Under the pieces are notes generated by a model that saw only the letters and a program-made list of their open reading frames with translations, was not told the DNA's origin and searched no databases. This document shows, in pieces, positions 26,963-38,500 of a stretch of 64,000 nucleotides of DNA (the first letter of the stretch is position 1; each line of letters begins with the position of its first letter). Source of the stretch: Zygnema circumcarinatum (Eukaryota; Streptophyta; Zygnematophyceae; Zygnematales; Zygnemataceae); contig CM074812.1 in assembly GCA_037447605.1 (NCBI GenBank), positions 1,027,934 to 1,091,933 of the forward strand. Reading direction: 5' to 3'. The position numbers and the translations under genes are program-made.

Positions 26963-29900
26963 CTACAAAGTCAGATGGGGCTCATAGCACCTGAACAAAA
27001 TGGAAAGGTCAAAGAAAAGCGATGATTCAAATAGAGTTTTTCCAAGAATAAGCAGCAATGGTTATAGCCAATAACTGCTCACCACGATAGTTGGCAGCGC
27101 CGCAGTCTTCATTTCCGATGGCAACGTACTTAAGGTCAAACGGCTCGGAATGACCCATGGATGCTCGCACTTTCCCCCATGTGCTATTTGCAGGACCCCG
27201 TGCGAACTCGATTCCATCCAGAATGTCCTATCGGGAGTGCCCATCCCATCCATGCCATGGCTTTGTTAAGTGTAGGCATGCATATGCATACTTGTTGCCG
27301 CAACAACCTCATCATTTCCTTGTGCAAGTTCAAGTTTATGTGCGCCCCTTGGCAACATTCATAGCAGAATATCCAACCTGCCGGTCTCGGACATGACTAA
27401 TCAACAGGCATTACTAGGACATTTTCAGTCGCACAAGAGAGAACCTCGACAAGCATTAAAGGACGAAGGTTGCAAGGGCACCTTTATGAAGGGACCTAGA
27501 GTGGGATAGTACACTTGTTCGGAGTGACTGATGCCTGCAAACACATACCAGTGAAGTAACTCACTGAAAGAGACGAGCACTCACACTAACAGCCATCTCA
27601 GAGCCATCTCATCTCTCTCAGCTTCTCTACCATCCTCCTCCAGCCTTCCCTAAGATTACCGTGATCGCAAATCATCCCTCAACAAGAAATACTCTAAAAG
27701 TCCCAATTATGAAGCATATCTGAGTCAATGCAAAGAAACTTACCATTGTTGAACACCCATACAGGTGCGGCGTTGAGATCTTCTGCAAACTGCAGATATT
27801 CATACAGCCCAAGCCCATCATCTGACCAATAATTCCACACTCCGTTGAAGTGGCCGGGCCGCTCCTCCTTTGAACCCACTGACTGTCGCCACCGAAAGGA
27901 GTGCGCCAAGTGGTCTCCCTCCACATAGCAACCACCTGCTCAAACATTCACTCTCTCCTTTATAGCTGACAAAGTGTCCATGCATGGGACACCGCGATTC
28001 ACCACCTCGCTCAAATCCAGAAAGTGCGTCAAAAAAGCAAAACAAGTTCTGCAAAGAGGAAAAAGAAATTTACAGGGAAGCTATGAAGGACTGAATGCAT
28101 GAAGGACTGAATGCAAGCCATGCTTGACCAACATAGACTCTCTAATACGCACACATGGAATAAAATTCCGAGTAGTCTTCGAAGGGGTAACAAAAAGCAT
28201 TGTCACAGAAACTAGAAGAAAGAACAGAGTGGCAACAGGCAGGGCTGCACCAGGAAAGCGAAGGAAGCCAGGGTTCAGGGCAGCCAAAGCCTCTGCCAGG
28301 TCCTTCCTCATGCCATGGCCCTGTGCTTCACAGCCAAAGCAACCACTTGCCATATAAGTGGCTGCTCCAAAACATCACTTTCAAGGCTTTCGACACTGGA
28401 GAGCTGCAACACCAACATTTATGCCGGAAAGCTGGCAAAAAAACGCCCTTACAAATCCTTCTCTGGACGACACACGAGAGACCAAAAAGTTCGTTGTCTA
28501 TATGGGCTAACTAACTAGCAAGTGCTGCAAAACCATGGGTTCGTGATTGTTCAGCTTATGCGGATTGAAAGATTGAACAGGAAAGAACCTCTAAATGGCA
28601 CCTTGAATGTTTGAGCAGGAACTGCCGACACTTGGTCGATCCAAATGCTCCCGCTGTTCTTAGTTGTGAGAGCCAAATGGCCCATTTTGTCCGAACTCAG
28701 GGCCTTGATCACCACTTCCTGTTTATGCCACGTGGCAGCCTCCGATTCGTTGGCCCTGGTTGAGCAAGGGTCGAGCATGGGAATAGTTCAGCTGACATTC
28801 CATCGTACCGTCACTTGCTGTCCATTGTAACTAAGAAAATAGACTAATAAAAAATAGAATAGTGAAAATCGTGAAAATAGAATAATGTGTTCTCTATCAC
28901 TGGGTCTCCTCCAGTGGTGCCGTCTTTATCAGCTAGAACGAGAAAAAAAAACTCTGCAAAAGAAATTCGAATCGGACCGGATGATGAAGGATGGTGACAC
29001 CAGCATTGTCCCAGCAACAGCACGGAAGCTTAAATTCAGACGGTTAGATGTAAAAAGCAACATTCGCAATGAACCTTGATAACTTAAACCATTTTGCATA
29101 AGAAACTAATCTTGAGCAAAGACTAAGAACGTCCATTTCAACTGTGACGTTTCATGGTTTTCATTTTTAAGGGGTAAGTTAGTCAAAACCCTCTTTGTCC
29201 TCCACTCCAAGTCCCCACAAAGACAGGCATTGAAAGAACAACATACAAGATTTTGGCGAACCCCAACACGCGTAGATTGTCGGAAGAGCGGAGAGAGACA
29301 GCAAGATCGACGGCAGTCGTTGCCCGTAGCCAGAGAGAAACCCGATATTTAGCTCCTTCTTTAATATTCTGTCACCACATTGTAATCAACATGTCAGTTG
29401 CAAATCCGTGTCCTACCTTAAGAGCATATGCAAAGAAACCAAGAGGTTGCCGTCCACTCAAATTCTGATTTTAGACTTGCAGTCAGATCTCAGGAGGTGC
29501 ATTCGCAGAAGCCTAAATGGCAGTTATCACTGTGCTTAAAAAGGTGAGCCTCACCATAAAGTTGCTTTTGCTAAAAATCCGGCTGCTTTATGTTATGCTT
29601 CTTGCTGAACCAGTCATTATTATGATGCTCGAGCAGATTGCAGAAATCAAGCTGAGCAAAGCAAGTCTCACCATGCCCCAGTAGCCTGGATTGACGACTC
29701 CAACACCATCCAAGCAGTCCACATTTCTGTCTCGAGACTCAGTGCATCGAACATCCATCCGTAATGCGATGGGATTGCGATTAAAGCAAGATGTGCGCTC
29801 TGTTTCAAGCCATACTTGCTCCTCTGTTCCTACTGGCAACCACGGATGAATGCTAGAGGGAGTGTTGGGTCCGCCAGCCTCAAATCCTGTCAACAAAAAG

Positions 29901-30710
29901 GAAACAAACAAATAACTGAAATGTCTATCAAAAGGGGAGGGTACTCATTAATCTCACCTACGCCAATTCATTGAAAAAGGTCACGCTACCTTTGTTCTGA
30001 ACGAGTTCAGCGTCCAATCCGCCTACACCAGCATTGTTGATTTCCTGATAAAAACAACCACATCTGTTTAGAAAAAAAACACTAGAGAGCACTCAGCCGC
30101 TCCTCAACTGCACCATCCCACCAAACAGTACTACAGGTACAAACGAGAACGTATCGAGTGTGCATTCTTAACGTATCGCCAACCAAGGACTTTAAATCAA
30201 TGCAGTTGCGGCTCTATGTTAAAACATCGCCAAGAGAGCATCCAATGCAATGCAGTAACCTTTTACAAAAGCCAGCAACATGGACCATGGAGCATGCAAC
30301 AACATGGAACTGGAGTTACAGCACGCCTCACGAAGGAAGGAAAGCCGGAGCAGGACAAGGACCTGCTCTCATATGCAGGAGAAAACAATGCTCCGCCGTA
30401 CCTCAAAAAAAATTCCGAACAGCGTGTCAGGATGCTTCCGTCCGTTCGCTCCTGCATGCACCGTCAACACTCCGTCCACGTCCTCATCCCCTCTGTCTTT
30501 CAAGACCTCCTCGCTGCCCTCCACCTGCATTCTCTGCCCCGCAGAATCCATCGCGGCTTCCGTCGCGCGAGCCAACAGCGCTTGGCGTCTTCCCCTTGCA
30601 GGGAAATGCGCTGCAAGATCCCCCCTCTGCGGCTCCGCCATGGCTGCACCAGCAGCAACTATGGCGGAGAGCAGCACAAGAAGAATGCGGCGGAGGAATG
30701 GGCCCGCCAT
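24238..30710 (-). CDS. GH51 alpha-L-arabinofuranosidase
   Basis: Sixteen exons (minus): 30710-30402, 30044-29990, 29886-29672, 29368-29247, 28755-28602, 28320-28251, 27935-27744, 27534-27482, 27227-27083, 26730-26612, 26435-26364, 26218-26106, 25977-25921, 25511-25301, 25105-24965, 24411-24238; all phases agree, 733 aa. It releases terminal arabinose from arabinoxylan and arabinan in the cell wall. An N-terminal signal peptide (RRILLVLLSAIVAAGAAMA) indicates secretion. Then FGIFFEEINNAGVGGLDAEL; a carbohydrate-binding-like domain (PSSIHPWLP, CFNRNPIALRMDV); WIDQVSAVPAQTFKGHGMRK; LNPGFLRFPGGCYVEG; GVWNYWSDDGLGLYEYL; VAIGNEDCG with the acid/base Glu; AFVSEFAVLG with the nucleophile Glu; NPTAVELRVKVEL in the C-terminal beta domain. 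Unusual: the C-terminus ends in an acidic run of about 13 Asp coded by an ATC/GAT microsatellite, and VGSKEERPGHF replaces the common PWEERPGHF. Confidence 0.95.
24262..24317. repeat. (GAT/ATC)n microsatellite inside coding sequence
   Basis: A trinucleotide tract that lies in the last exon of the arabinofuranosidase and is translated, on the minus strand, as a poly-aspartate run followed by three His. It is in frame so that length changes would add or remove Asp codons. Confidence 0.9.
24655..24790. repeat. GGGGGAGA-rich low-complexity tract
   Basis: Purine-rich low-complexity DNA in the last intron of the arabinofuranosidase gene (between 24411 and 24965), with a duplicated unit around 24746-24785 (AGAGAGGGCCAGAGGGGAGG). 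Confidence 0.85.
26923..26961. repeat. (CT)n microsatellite
   Basis: About 19 CT units in the intron between arabinofuranosidase exons 9 and 10. Confidence 0.95.
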
Positions 30711-31677
30711 GGCTGCAGACGGGTCGCAATGCAAACAATGGAGGGCGTCTCGTCTCTGGAGGGAGAGAGTGACAGGGTGGGTTTCCATCAGCCCGTTATT
30801 CCGACGTGGCGTCGTAATGGAGGACGACCCATGGGTTCCATGAGGCCGTTTCCGCCAACGTGGCGCCGACGTGGCTGCCACGTGGTAACGAGGCACCGTT
30901 CCACAGGATGCTGCTCCGGAGGTGGTGTAACGCCATTACGACCATTCGCGTGCCGCCACGTGGCTATCAAAGATCCGCAAGCGTGCGACTGCCACGCTGG
31001 CCAACGGCGTTCTGATGGAACTCGTCGTTCCATCTGAAAACGGCATCCTACGTGGACCGTAACGAGCTCGTTACGAAACGGGCTGATGGAAACCCACCCT
31101 GAGGGAGCGAGGGAGGGAGAGAGGAGGGAGGGAGGGAGAGAGGAGTTGCTGCCACGTGGCGCCACGTAGGCAGCGGTGATCCTGCAGCTCCCCTCTCCAG
31201 AGGGCATCGTATCGAGATATCAACGACGACATCTGTGAAATATCTCGATATATCATTAATATACGCACCCACGGATGCGATATCCTTACACGTGGCAGTG
31301 AAGTGTTGCTTTGACAGGGGTAAGCTCACATACACATCGGACGGTCTGGTGGACACAATGACACATGGCACCATCTTTACCGTCCATGTGTTTCAAGAAA
31401 TACTCAGTTTGTCGCATTTGCCTCGTGGCAGATTTTGTCCACGTGGCGATGCTCAGCCCGAGGAGCGCTGCCGATATTTGAGGATATATCATATGATTCA
31501 TATTCCGATACATTAATATCTCGAATCGATACGAAACGCAACTTCCGGGTACAGTCGCCCTCCGCGGACCTCCTGCCATCTATTGGCGGACCTCCCCTCC
31601 CCTTCCGGCCTCGACCCTCCTTCCCTCCCTCCCTCACAGGCGAGCGAGGAGAGAGAGAGAGCAGCGGAGTTCTGGCC
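30711..31677. promoter_or_regulatory. Divergent promoter of arabinofuranosidase (-) and permease (+) with G-box words
   Basis: 967 bp between two start codons on opposite strands. CACGTG cores in CCACGTGG context lie at about 30880, 30957, 31152 and 31438, the G-box core bound by bZIP and bHLH factors in plants. AATATCTCGATATATC-like words recur at about 31240-31260 and 31475-31520. A MITE-like element with perfect terminal inverted repeats (30774-31100) carries two of the G-boxes. GGGAGG-rich DNA follows at 31103-31143. Confidence 0.6.
30774..31100. mobile_element. MITE-like element with 24-bp perfect terminal inverted repeats
   Basis: The 24 bases at 30774-30797 (beginning AGGGTGGGTTTCCATCAG) are the exact reverse complement of 31077-31100 (ending CTGATGGAAACCCACCCT). 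The 327-bp size and lack of coding capacity fit a miniature inverted-repeat transposable element. I saw no clear target duplication: the flanks (GTGAC and GAGGG) differ. The superfamily is therefore unassigned. Confidence 0.65.
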
Positions 31678-34600
31678 ATGGCGACTGCGGAGGAGGAGGT
31701 GCCGGGGGGCGCAGACTCCGGAGAGAGGCGTCTGAACGATATCGGGTACCAGCAGGCGCTCAGACGCGATTTGGTGAGCGACTTGTATGGAAGCCAAGGG
31801 AAATTGGAGACGCGGCTCGCATGTTTGGATAGTTTTTTCAGACGGCAGTTGTCGGAATGAGGCTGAAAGAATGCAATCATTTTTGCATGTCTCGTTTCTG
31901 GAAAATTTATAACTCTTCAAAATCTTTTCAAGAGAAGATTCCGGCAAGGAGTATTCGTCATTGAGGGTATCCTGTAGCGCATCGTCCAATCCAGCTCTCC
32001 ATGTCTGATAAAATGCTTACATGGCAAGCCTAGACTGGTCCCTGAAACCGACCCATAAACGCAGTTTAAACTCAATAGCCCAATTATTTCTGTAATATGC
32101 AGTATAACTTGTTATGCTCAAGATATCTTTCGTCTGTGAAAAAAAAAAGCCTGTTCAAATCGTGCATGCCATCTCCCGCCTATTGCTATTCGTTTCCTTT
32201 GACTGTAGTTTGTTCAAAAGCTATAAAGCCTTTGGAGTTTTATATGTGAAAGGGATTATCACACGCTTTCGCTGGAGGGCATGCAGACTGGTGCTTCGAG
32301 CTACTACCTTGCGCTCTCCCTCTTTGCGACTCCTCTCACTGTCACCTCTCTTTACACTCTCGGATTCTACAATGGAGGTCCGGTCACCATAATCTGGGGT
32401 TGGCTCATCGTTGCCTTCTTCTCTGCCTTCGTGGTTTTATCCATGGCGGAGATTCTTTCATCATTGCCGGTTCGTAAACTGACTCTACTGGTTCCTTTGG
32501 GACTGTAAAAATTCTCGCTCGCTCCATCTATCTGTCGTACGGATGGAAAGAGTTAGGCATAGCGGTGAAATACTACGAACTTACTTCAGGAATGCTCGTG
32601 AACTCGGGTATGGACGTTCTAGTTGGTTAGTTTCCTAGCTCTCTCTTTGGTTCGGTATCAAAGATACATAATGAGATTAGTATTCATGGTTCGAGGTTTC
32701 ACGGTTCGAGGCCGGGCAAGAAGAAGGAGGCTCTCACTAAGGTTCGTAAGATTGTGCTTTATGGCCGAATGTTCGCAGAAGTGATCTCAGCCATCTGAAG
32801 AATGATTCGCGCGGGTGCAGACGGCTGGAGGGCCCTACACTCAGGCCTTTATTTTGGGAGGAGAAAAATGGGGTCCATTGGCGAGCTGGTGGGCCGGGTG
32901 AGAATCACAGCCTTCATTACGTCGCTACGTACTTATTTTTACCTTTACTAAAGCCCTAAATTTTAGGGCATGGAAACCAGGTTCAAGGAAACCTAAGCTC
33001 TTAGTTTGGGTTCAGATTAGAGCTGAATGAAAAAATGCCCTCGTAAGCTCATGTTTGAATGCTCTTGTGTAGTCACTTCCATAACCATGTCATTGTAATG
33101 CATGTTTTTGTTATACTGCCCTACATTACCTTCACGGATCTCAATGAAATATGCAGAACCTTTTCGAAGAACTGCTTGATTTGAATGATAGCAAAGGTTG
33201 ACTGTCTCTCAGCCTCCTCTGACATCTGCTAATTGTTACTTTGTAAATAGCTAACCAACGATGATCTACTTCTGGATGTATTGAAAGGTTGCAGGTGGCT
33301 CAATTGGGCGGCTTTCGTGAGCGGAATTTCCAGCTTGAATTATATCATGGCCCAATTTATAGGTGTAATGATTCTCCTCGCTACAGGCCACTATCCTTCC
33401 CAGCGTATACTGTTCGCTATCGCAGGCGCAGCGGCGGTCATTGAAACAATCTTTAATCTATTTCCCGTTCGCATTGTTGGATTTGTTGCAACATTGGGAG
33501 CAGTTTGGACTGCAATTGCTTCACTTCTCCTTGTGGTGCTCATCCCATCTCTCGCTCCCAGACATCAAACTTTCTCTTATGTATTTACTACGTTCTACGA
33601 CAATTCAGCTGCGTCAGGTCTCCAATCCCCGATCTATCTATTCTGCGTAGGGCTTATGATGGGTCAGTATCTACTTTTACGGTTTGATGCAAACGGCCAC
33701 TTGTCAGAGGAGACAAAGGGAAGCAACTCCTCAGCAGCTTGGGCTATGGTCTGGGCTTTCGTTAGCACCATTATTTCAGGGTTCGCTCTGCTGCTGGCCA
33801 TCACCTTCAGGTTAGTCCTATCCCCATATTTAGTACCACAAATAATAGTAATAATAGTTTTGGATTGTATCCCAGACCCTGTTTGGTTGTCTCTTAATTA
33901 ACAACTTGGCAGATTGCGTTGATGTTGAACTAAGGGGTCAAAGTTATGTATGGAGGTGAGAGAGAGGGCGGGAGATGATGACTTTTTAGGGCCGTGATGT
34001 GGGTTCAGCATTCAGGATCCCAACAATGTGCTGAACCCTGACAACCAAACCGGAGGGGCATTTGCTGCACCTCAAATTTACTATGACGTTTTCTACACTC
34101 GTTATGGGTCCGGCGTTGGTGCTATCGCTGTGGTTGGGGGAATCACCGTTTGCGGAATTTTCGGCAACACTGCATCACTGGCTGCTGCCTCTCGCCTGGT
34201 AAAGTGAAGAGTGGTCTATTGACGTGATTTTGCTTTATAAAACTCTGACAGTTTAGATATGAACAGCTTGCTTACTGTGAATCAACGTAGAGTAGAGTAT
34301 TTTGTTTGCTTGCTGCAGATGGGTGTAGATTGAAAGAATGTCCTTTTGCAGGAACATGCACTAAAGGAAGTGTGGGTTTGGGTTTCCAAAAAGCAGCTTT
34401 GGGCTATGGGCCGAGATGGCGCCATTCCTCCATCCTCGATGTGGGCGTACCTTACCCCACAAGGACGGGTCCCTCTCTTTTCAGTGCTACTCACAGCCCT
34501 CCTCTCTCTCGCCTTCATAGCTCCGGTGTGTTGGAGCCCTTTGACTTTCGACGCCCTCACTTCCTTCACAGCCATAGCCACATATTGGGCCTACGGTGTG

Positions 34601-34942
34601 CCCATATTGATGAAGCTCCTATATGGGCGGGCTCGTTTTGAGCCCGGCCCACTTAGTCTTGGGAGATGGAGTGTCTTCGTAAACGCGGTGGCCCTATTGT
34701 GGATCTGTTGGACGTCAGTTCTGTTCTGTTTGCCCCCGACATTCCCTGTTACATGGAACACCACTAACTTTGCACCCATCACTTTTGGGGCCCTCTTCAT
34801 TGTTGTGACTCTGCCTTGGCTTTTTCCAATGACTCTCTTTAACTTCCAGGGTCCGCCTGTCAAGCTTTGGCAGGGGGGTCAGTACAGCGCCGTCAGGCGG
34901 ACTTCCTCTGCGAGAATTAGGCACAGAGTGATGGATGAGTAG
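31678..34942 (+). CDS. BAT1-type amino acid/GABA permease (APC superfamily)
   Basis: Six exons: 31678-31773, 32287-32469, 32821-32897, 33295-33810, 34009-34198, 34397-34942; phases agree, about 535 aa with roughly twelve hydrophobic segments. It is predicted to transport amino acids or GABA across a membrane. The N-terminus (ADSGERRLNDIGYQQALRRDL) matches the plant BAT1/GABP start. The next segment (GFYNGGPVTIIWGWLIVAFF then SMAEILSSLP) is APC TM2, followed by a GG loop (TAGGPYTQAF) and PLASW. RFDANGHLSEETKGSN matches the conserved 'yDASAHmtEET' loop. LWAMGRDGAIP matches 'SRdGAmP', and PGPLSLGRWS is the usual late loop. The last exon has two in-frame acceptors, at 34351 and 34397; the second gives the family's spacing (SRL-LWAMGRDG). 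The region after GG is longer than in relatives I recall. The start is the first ATG of the exon. Confidence 0.9.
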
Positions 34943-35559
34943 CGCGGTTTATAGGGCACAGTGCCTCTGTACATATTGCAATTTTGTACTTAAGATGTGA
35001 ATGCAGATAAGGGTTTTTTGGAGAAGATTTTTGTCCCAGTTTTGTGTTTTGTAAAAGTCAGTAAACTGACAAAGCCTTACAACCATTCCCATGTCATTAT
35101 TATTATTATTATTATTCTCATGTATTATGTAAGCCAAAAGTCAAGAAAGCAAAACCTCCAAAACCTCAAGCAGACTAGTCTGAGTCCGGTTCAGGTCTGC
35201 AAAAGCCAAGCGAAACAACACTAGGCCACACTTTGGACATTCAAAATCTTGATAGTATGAAGAAGGCTCCTTCCTCATCAAACCATACATAAACTCTTTC
35301 CCAGCGCGACGACCGGCTTATTATTAAGGCATTTTTCGCCCACCTACTTCAATACAAGGCTAAAAAAAAAAAAAAACTAGACCCAGCACTCGCATGCTCC
35401 CTACTCGTGTTTAGAGGCTGCCGTTTTCACTATATGTGAAAGCTGGTTTAGGACATGAGCCCACAATGTGTCTGGATACAACTTTCTACAGCTTACCACC
35501 ATTCACAATGCTTCCCGTGGCAGTAAATAATACGGAGGTAGAAACGTGCTCTCTGCTCC
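34943..35559. other. Convergent intergenic region
   Basis: Lies between the permease stop (+) and the syntaxin stop (-). It holds a short TTA/ATT microsatellite (35096-35116) and an A-tract near 35362. No gene seen. Confidence 0.5.
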
Positions 35560-38500
35560 TCAGCTTGTCTTCCACGGTTTCACTTGAATCACGATCACAG
35601 CAATAACGATGATGACAACGATGATGAGGGTCGTAACTCCGCAACAGATCCACTGCATAACATTTGGAAAAAACGACAAAGTGTTAAGGATGGAGGTATG
35701 TTCATATAAAAACATATGGCTATCATCTGTATGATTCTTATTTGAGTGTTGAACCCTTGGAGCAAAGCAAAATCATAGGTGGGTTTTGGAGGTTGAGAGA
35801 AGGTACGATAACATGCCTTCCAGGAAACAGTTCTTCATTTTGCTTCAACAGTAAGTCAGATGGTTAGTCGGTCAGTTCAAGATCTTAGGGTTACATATGC
35901 AAAGCACGAACTCACCTTGCGGGTATTAATCTGCAACGCTCTGGCCTTAACCAGCATCTTATTCCCTTTCTCGACGTGTTCCACAGCTCCAACCACCTGC
36001 AACAATAGGCAATCTCAATGACGTTTATGTTACAAACAAAAGAAAGTCCTGAAGCGGGTTCAAGAAAAGAAGAGAAAGTCGTATAGTTTATCAGTAACAT
36101 GAAATGATGTGAAGCTGATGGATCTGTTACAGCTTATCAGAGAAAAAGATGACAGAGAGTGTGCCTGCAGTTACATCGCCAGAAGCAGGAAGAAACTGCT
36201 ACTTGCGCTACTCAAACAGACAAGGGTTCTATTGCAGCGACCATCTTGGGAGAGCATGTGTGCAGGCCCAATAAGAGGCCATTGCTTGTGAATATTGAAA
36301 AAATCTTGCCATTGTTAAAAAAAACGACCGGACAAGAAAAATGCCCATCTCCAGTGCAGACTGCAACAGTCAGATGCTGCACTAGGACCTTTCGAAATTG
36401 GGGTGTTCTCATGAAAACAGGTCCAACAAGACGACGAAGAAATTCAAGAATACCACACAAGTATACATACGCAGCACAAGCAGCAAAGACTTCATGACTA
36501 CCTCAATATTACCTAACCCCTTAAGCATCTACTGACAACGGGGAGCAAACGAAGCAAGCCGAACTAGCCTACTGCAAAAAACAGTACAAGAAGAAGATTA
36601 CATAAAGCCCTTACATTGTTCTCGATGTCGTCAAGAAGTTCTTGCTGAGATTCCACGAGGGTAGCCATGTCCATGAAGATCTGCTCCCATCCGTACCAAA
36701 GTCAGCATCCACTTTACATGCCTTCAGGTTTGGGATCAACAGAAGCACATCCATTGTTGCCATCCTTCAGACAACCGCCACTATAAAACCCTAAAAACCC
36801 TAAAAAAACCCTAAAATGTTAAAGCTAGCCTGTTGGCATCGGCCTCCACTCTAGCTGAAAGAAACAACGCGTAGCAGTCGCTCCTTCTTGGTATCGAGAT
36901 GAAAAAATAAAGCCATCTCAGTCTCAATGCCAATAAGGGTCTCTAACCGAGAAGGCAATGGTCATGATTCATACAGAATGCAGCTCCAACAACTGCTTTT
37001 CGATCTCCTTCACAGCATCATGGCGTTCCTCAATTTCCTTGAGGGTGTCCAACACCTGCGATAACATGCAGCCACCAACTAATTGTCAGTCCTGCAAGGA
37101 ATGATTGGAGGATAGGTCCGAATAAAAAGGAAAGGAAAAGCGGTAAGTCGCACATCGAAAAGCAGCTCCGACATTGGCTATGCACAATGCATGCTGAGAA
37201 AGAAGGTCAGCACAAACTCAAATCCCAACATCTCACCAACTACAACTTGCTCAGTATGCTCATGATTAATCGGATATGGTGCATCCGACGATACAAGAAG
37301 ACGAGTGAACAGTTCAAGGGAAGGCAAGCCACACCACCATCACGAAAATTCTCGATTCGATTGCATTACCTCCGAACGTCACATGAAAGAGAGAACTATT
37401 GCTTTGAACTTAGGAAAGTTCTTTGATGTAGCGATTCAACGAGCTAATTAATAATTAATTCAAGGCAAATCTCACACCTGTCCTCGGCCTTGCTCCTGAA
37501 TGGCCTTACGGAATATAGCTTCAGCATCTCCGCTTTCGACCAGATCCTCCACCATCTGCAAAAAAAAAAAAGGAAGAAAAAGTGGAGACAAAGAACAGAC
37601 ATGGAGCAAGTCATGAGCAAACGCAGGAAGTTCTTTAACACCAATCCGTAATCAAGGGTGGAAACTTTTTATCTCATTCCAGCCGCTGCAGCCTACCAAT
37701 GCAGCCTCTCCTTCTCCTCTCCTTCTCCTCTCCTTCTCCTCTCCTTCTCCTCTCTTTCTCCTCTCTTTCTCCTCTCTTTCTCCTCTTTTTCTCCTTGGCT
37801 TCCTGCAGCAGCTATCTCTAAGCCAAATATGCTTCAGGCAGTCGGGTAAACGATAGGGTCATTCTTACATTCTCATCGGGTTTTTCGCCGGTTACTGGTA
37901 CGCCCAAAATCCCCTCATCCCCAACAAAAGTACAAATTAAGGACGATGAAAAATAACGAAATAAAGAAAACCTTGGAAGCATGGAGCCAATTTTTCAACA
38001 TATCAGATACACAGTCTTTAGGGAGTTGGGTAAGAGAAACGCAAAATCAACTGAACAACAGAAGACAGGAGAACACCATGGATATTGCTCATTGAATGTC
38101 ACACCACCACCGAAAATCCATATAATTGGGATTGTACGACAAAATCGGAGACAAAACAATATATATGGATGAGCGGGGCTTGCCTGTATAGTATCGCCGT
38201 TCCACCGTTTCCTTGTACTCGGCTGACATCTTACCCCTTAAATCCTGCAGAACAAGGTACCTTGTAAAGCTTAGTCCAGCATCGCTTGAAATAGGCACAG
38301 TGTTAGGTTATAAACCTTGGTCATTGTCCCCCACTTGGCAAAACGAGAATGATGCTGCTTTGAATTGATGTCCAACTAATCAGCCACTGTTAAGTAGAAA
38401 TACATACTGCACGCAGGACAGAATAATAAGGGTGTGGCTTCTATAAATTACTGACACACCTGAAATTCGTCCATTATCTCCTTCAACTTCTTCTTCAATG

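Noticed and set aside
30158-31037. Long + strand frames of 204, 273 and 187 residues
   Set aside because: They are antisense to the first arabinofuranosidase exon and the G-box element; GC-rich shadow frames.
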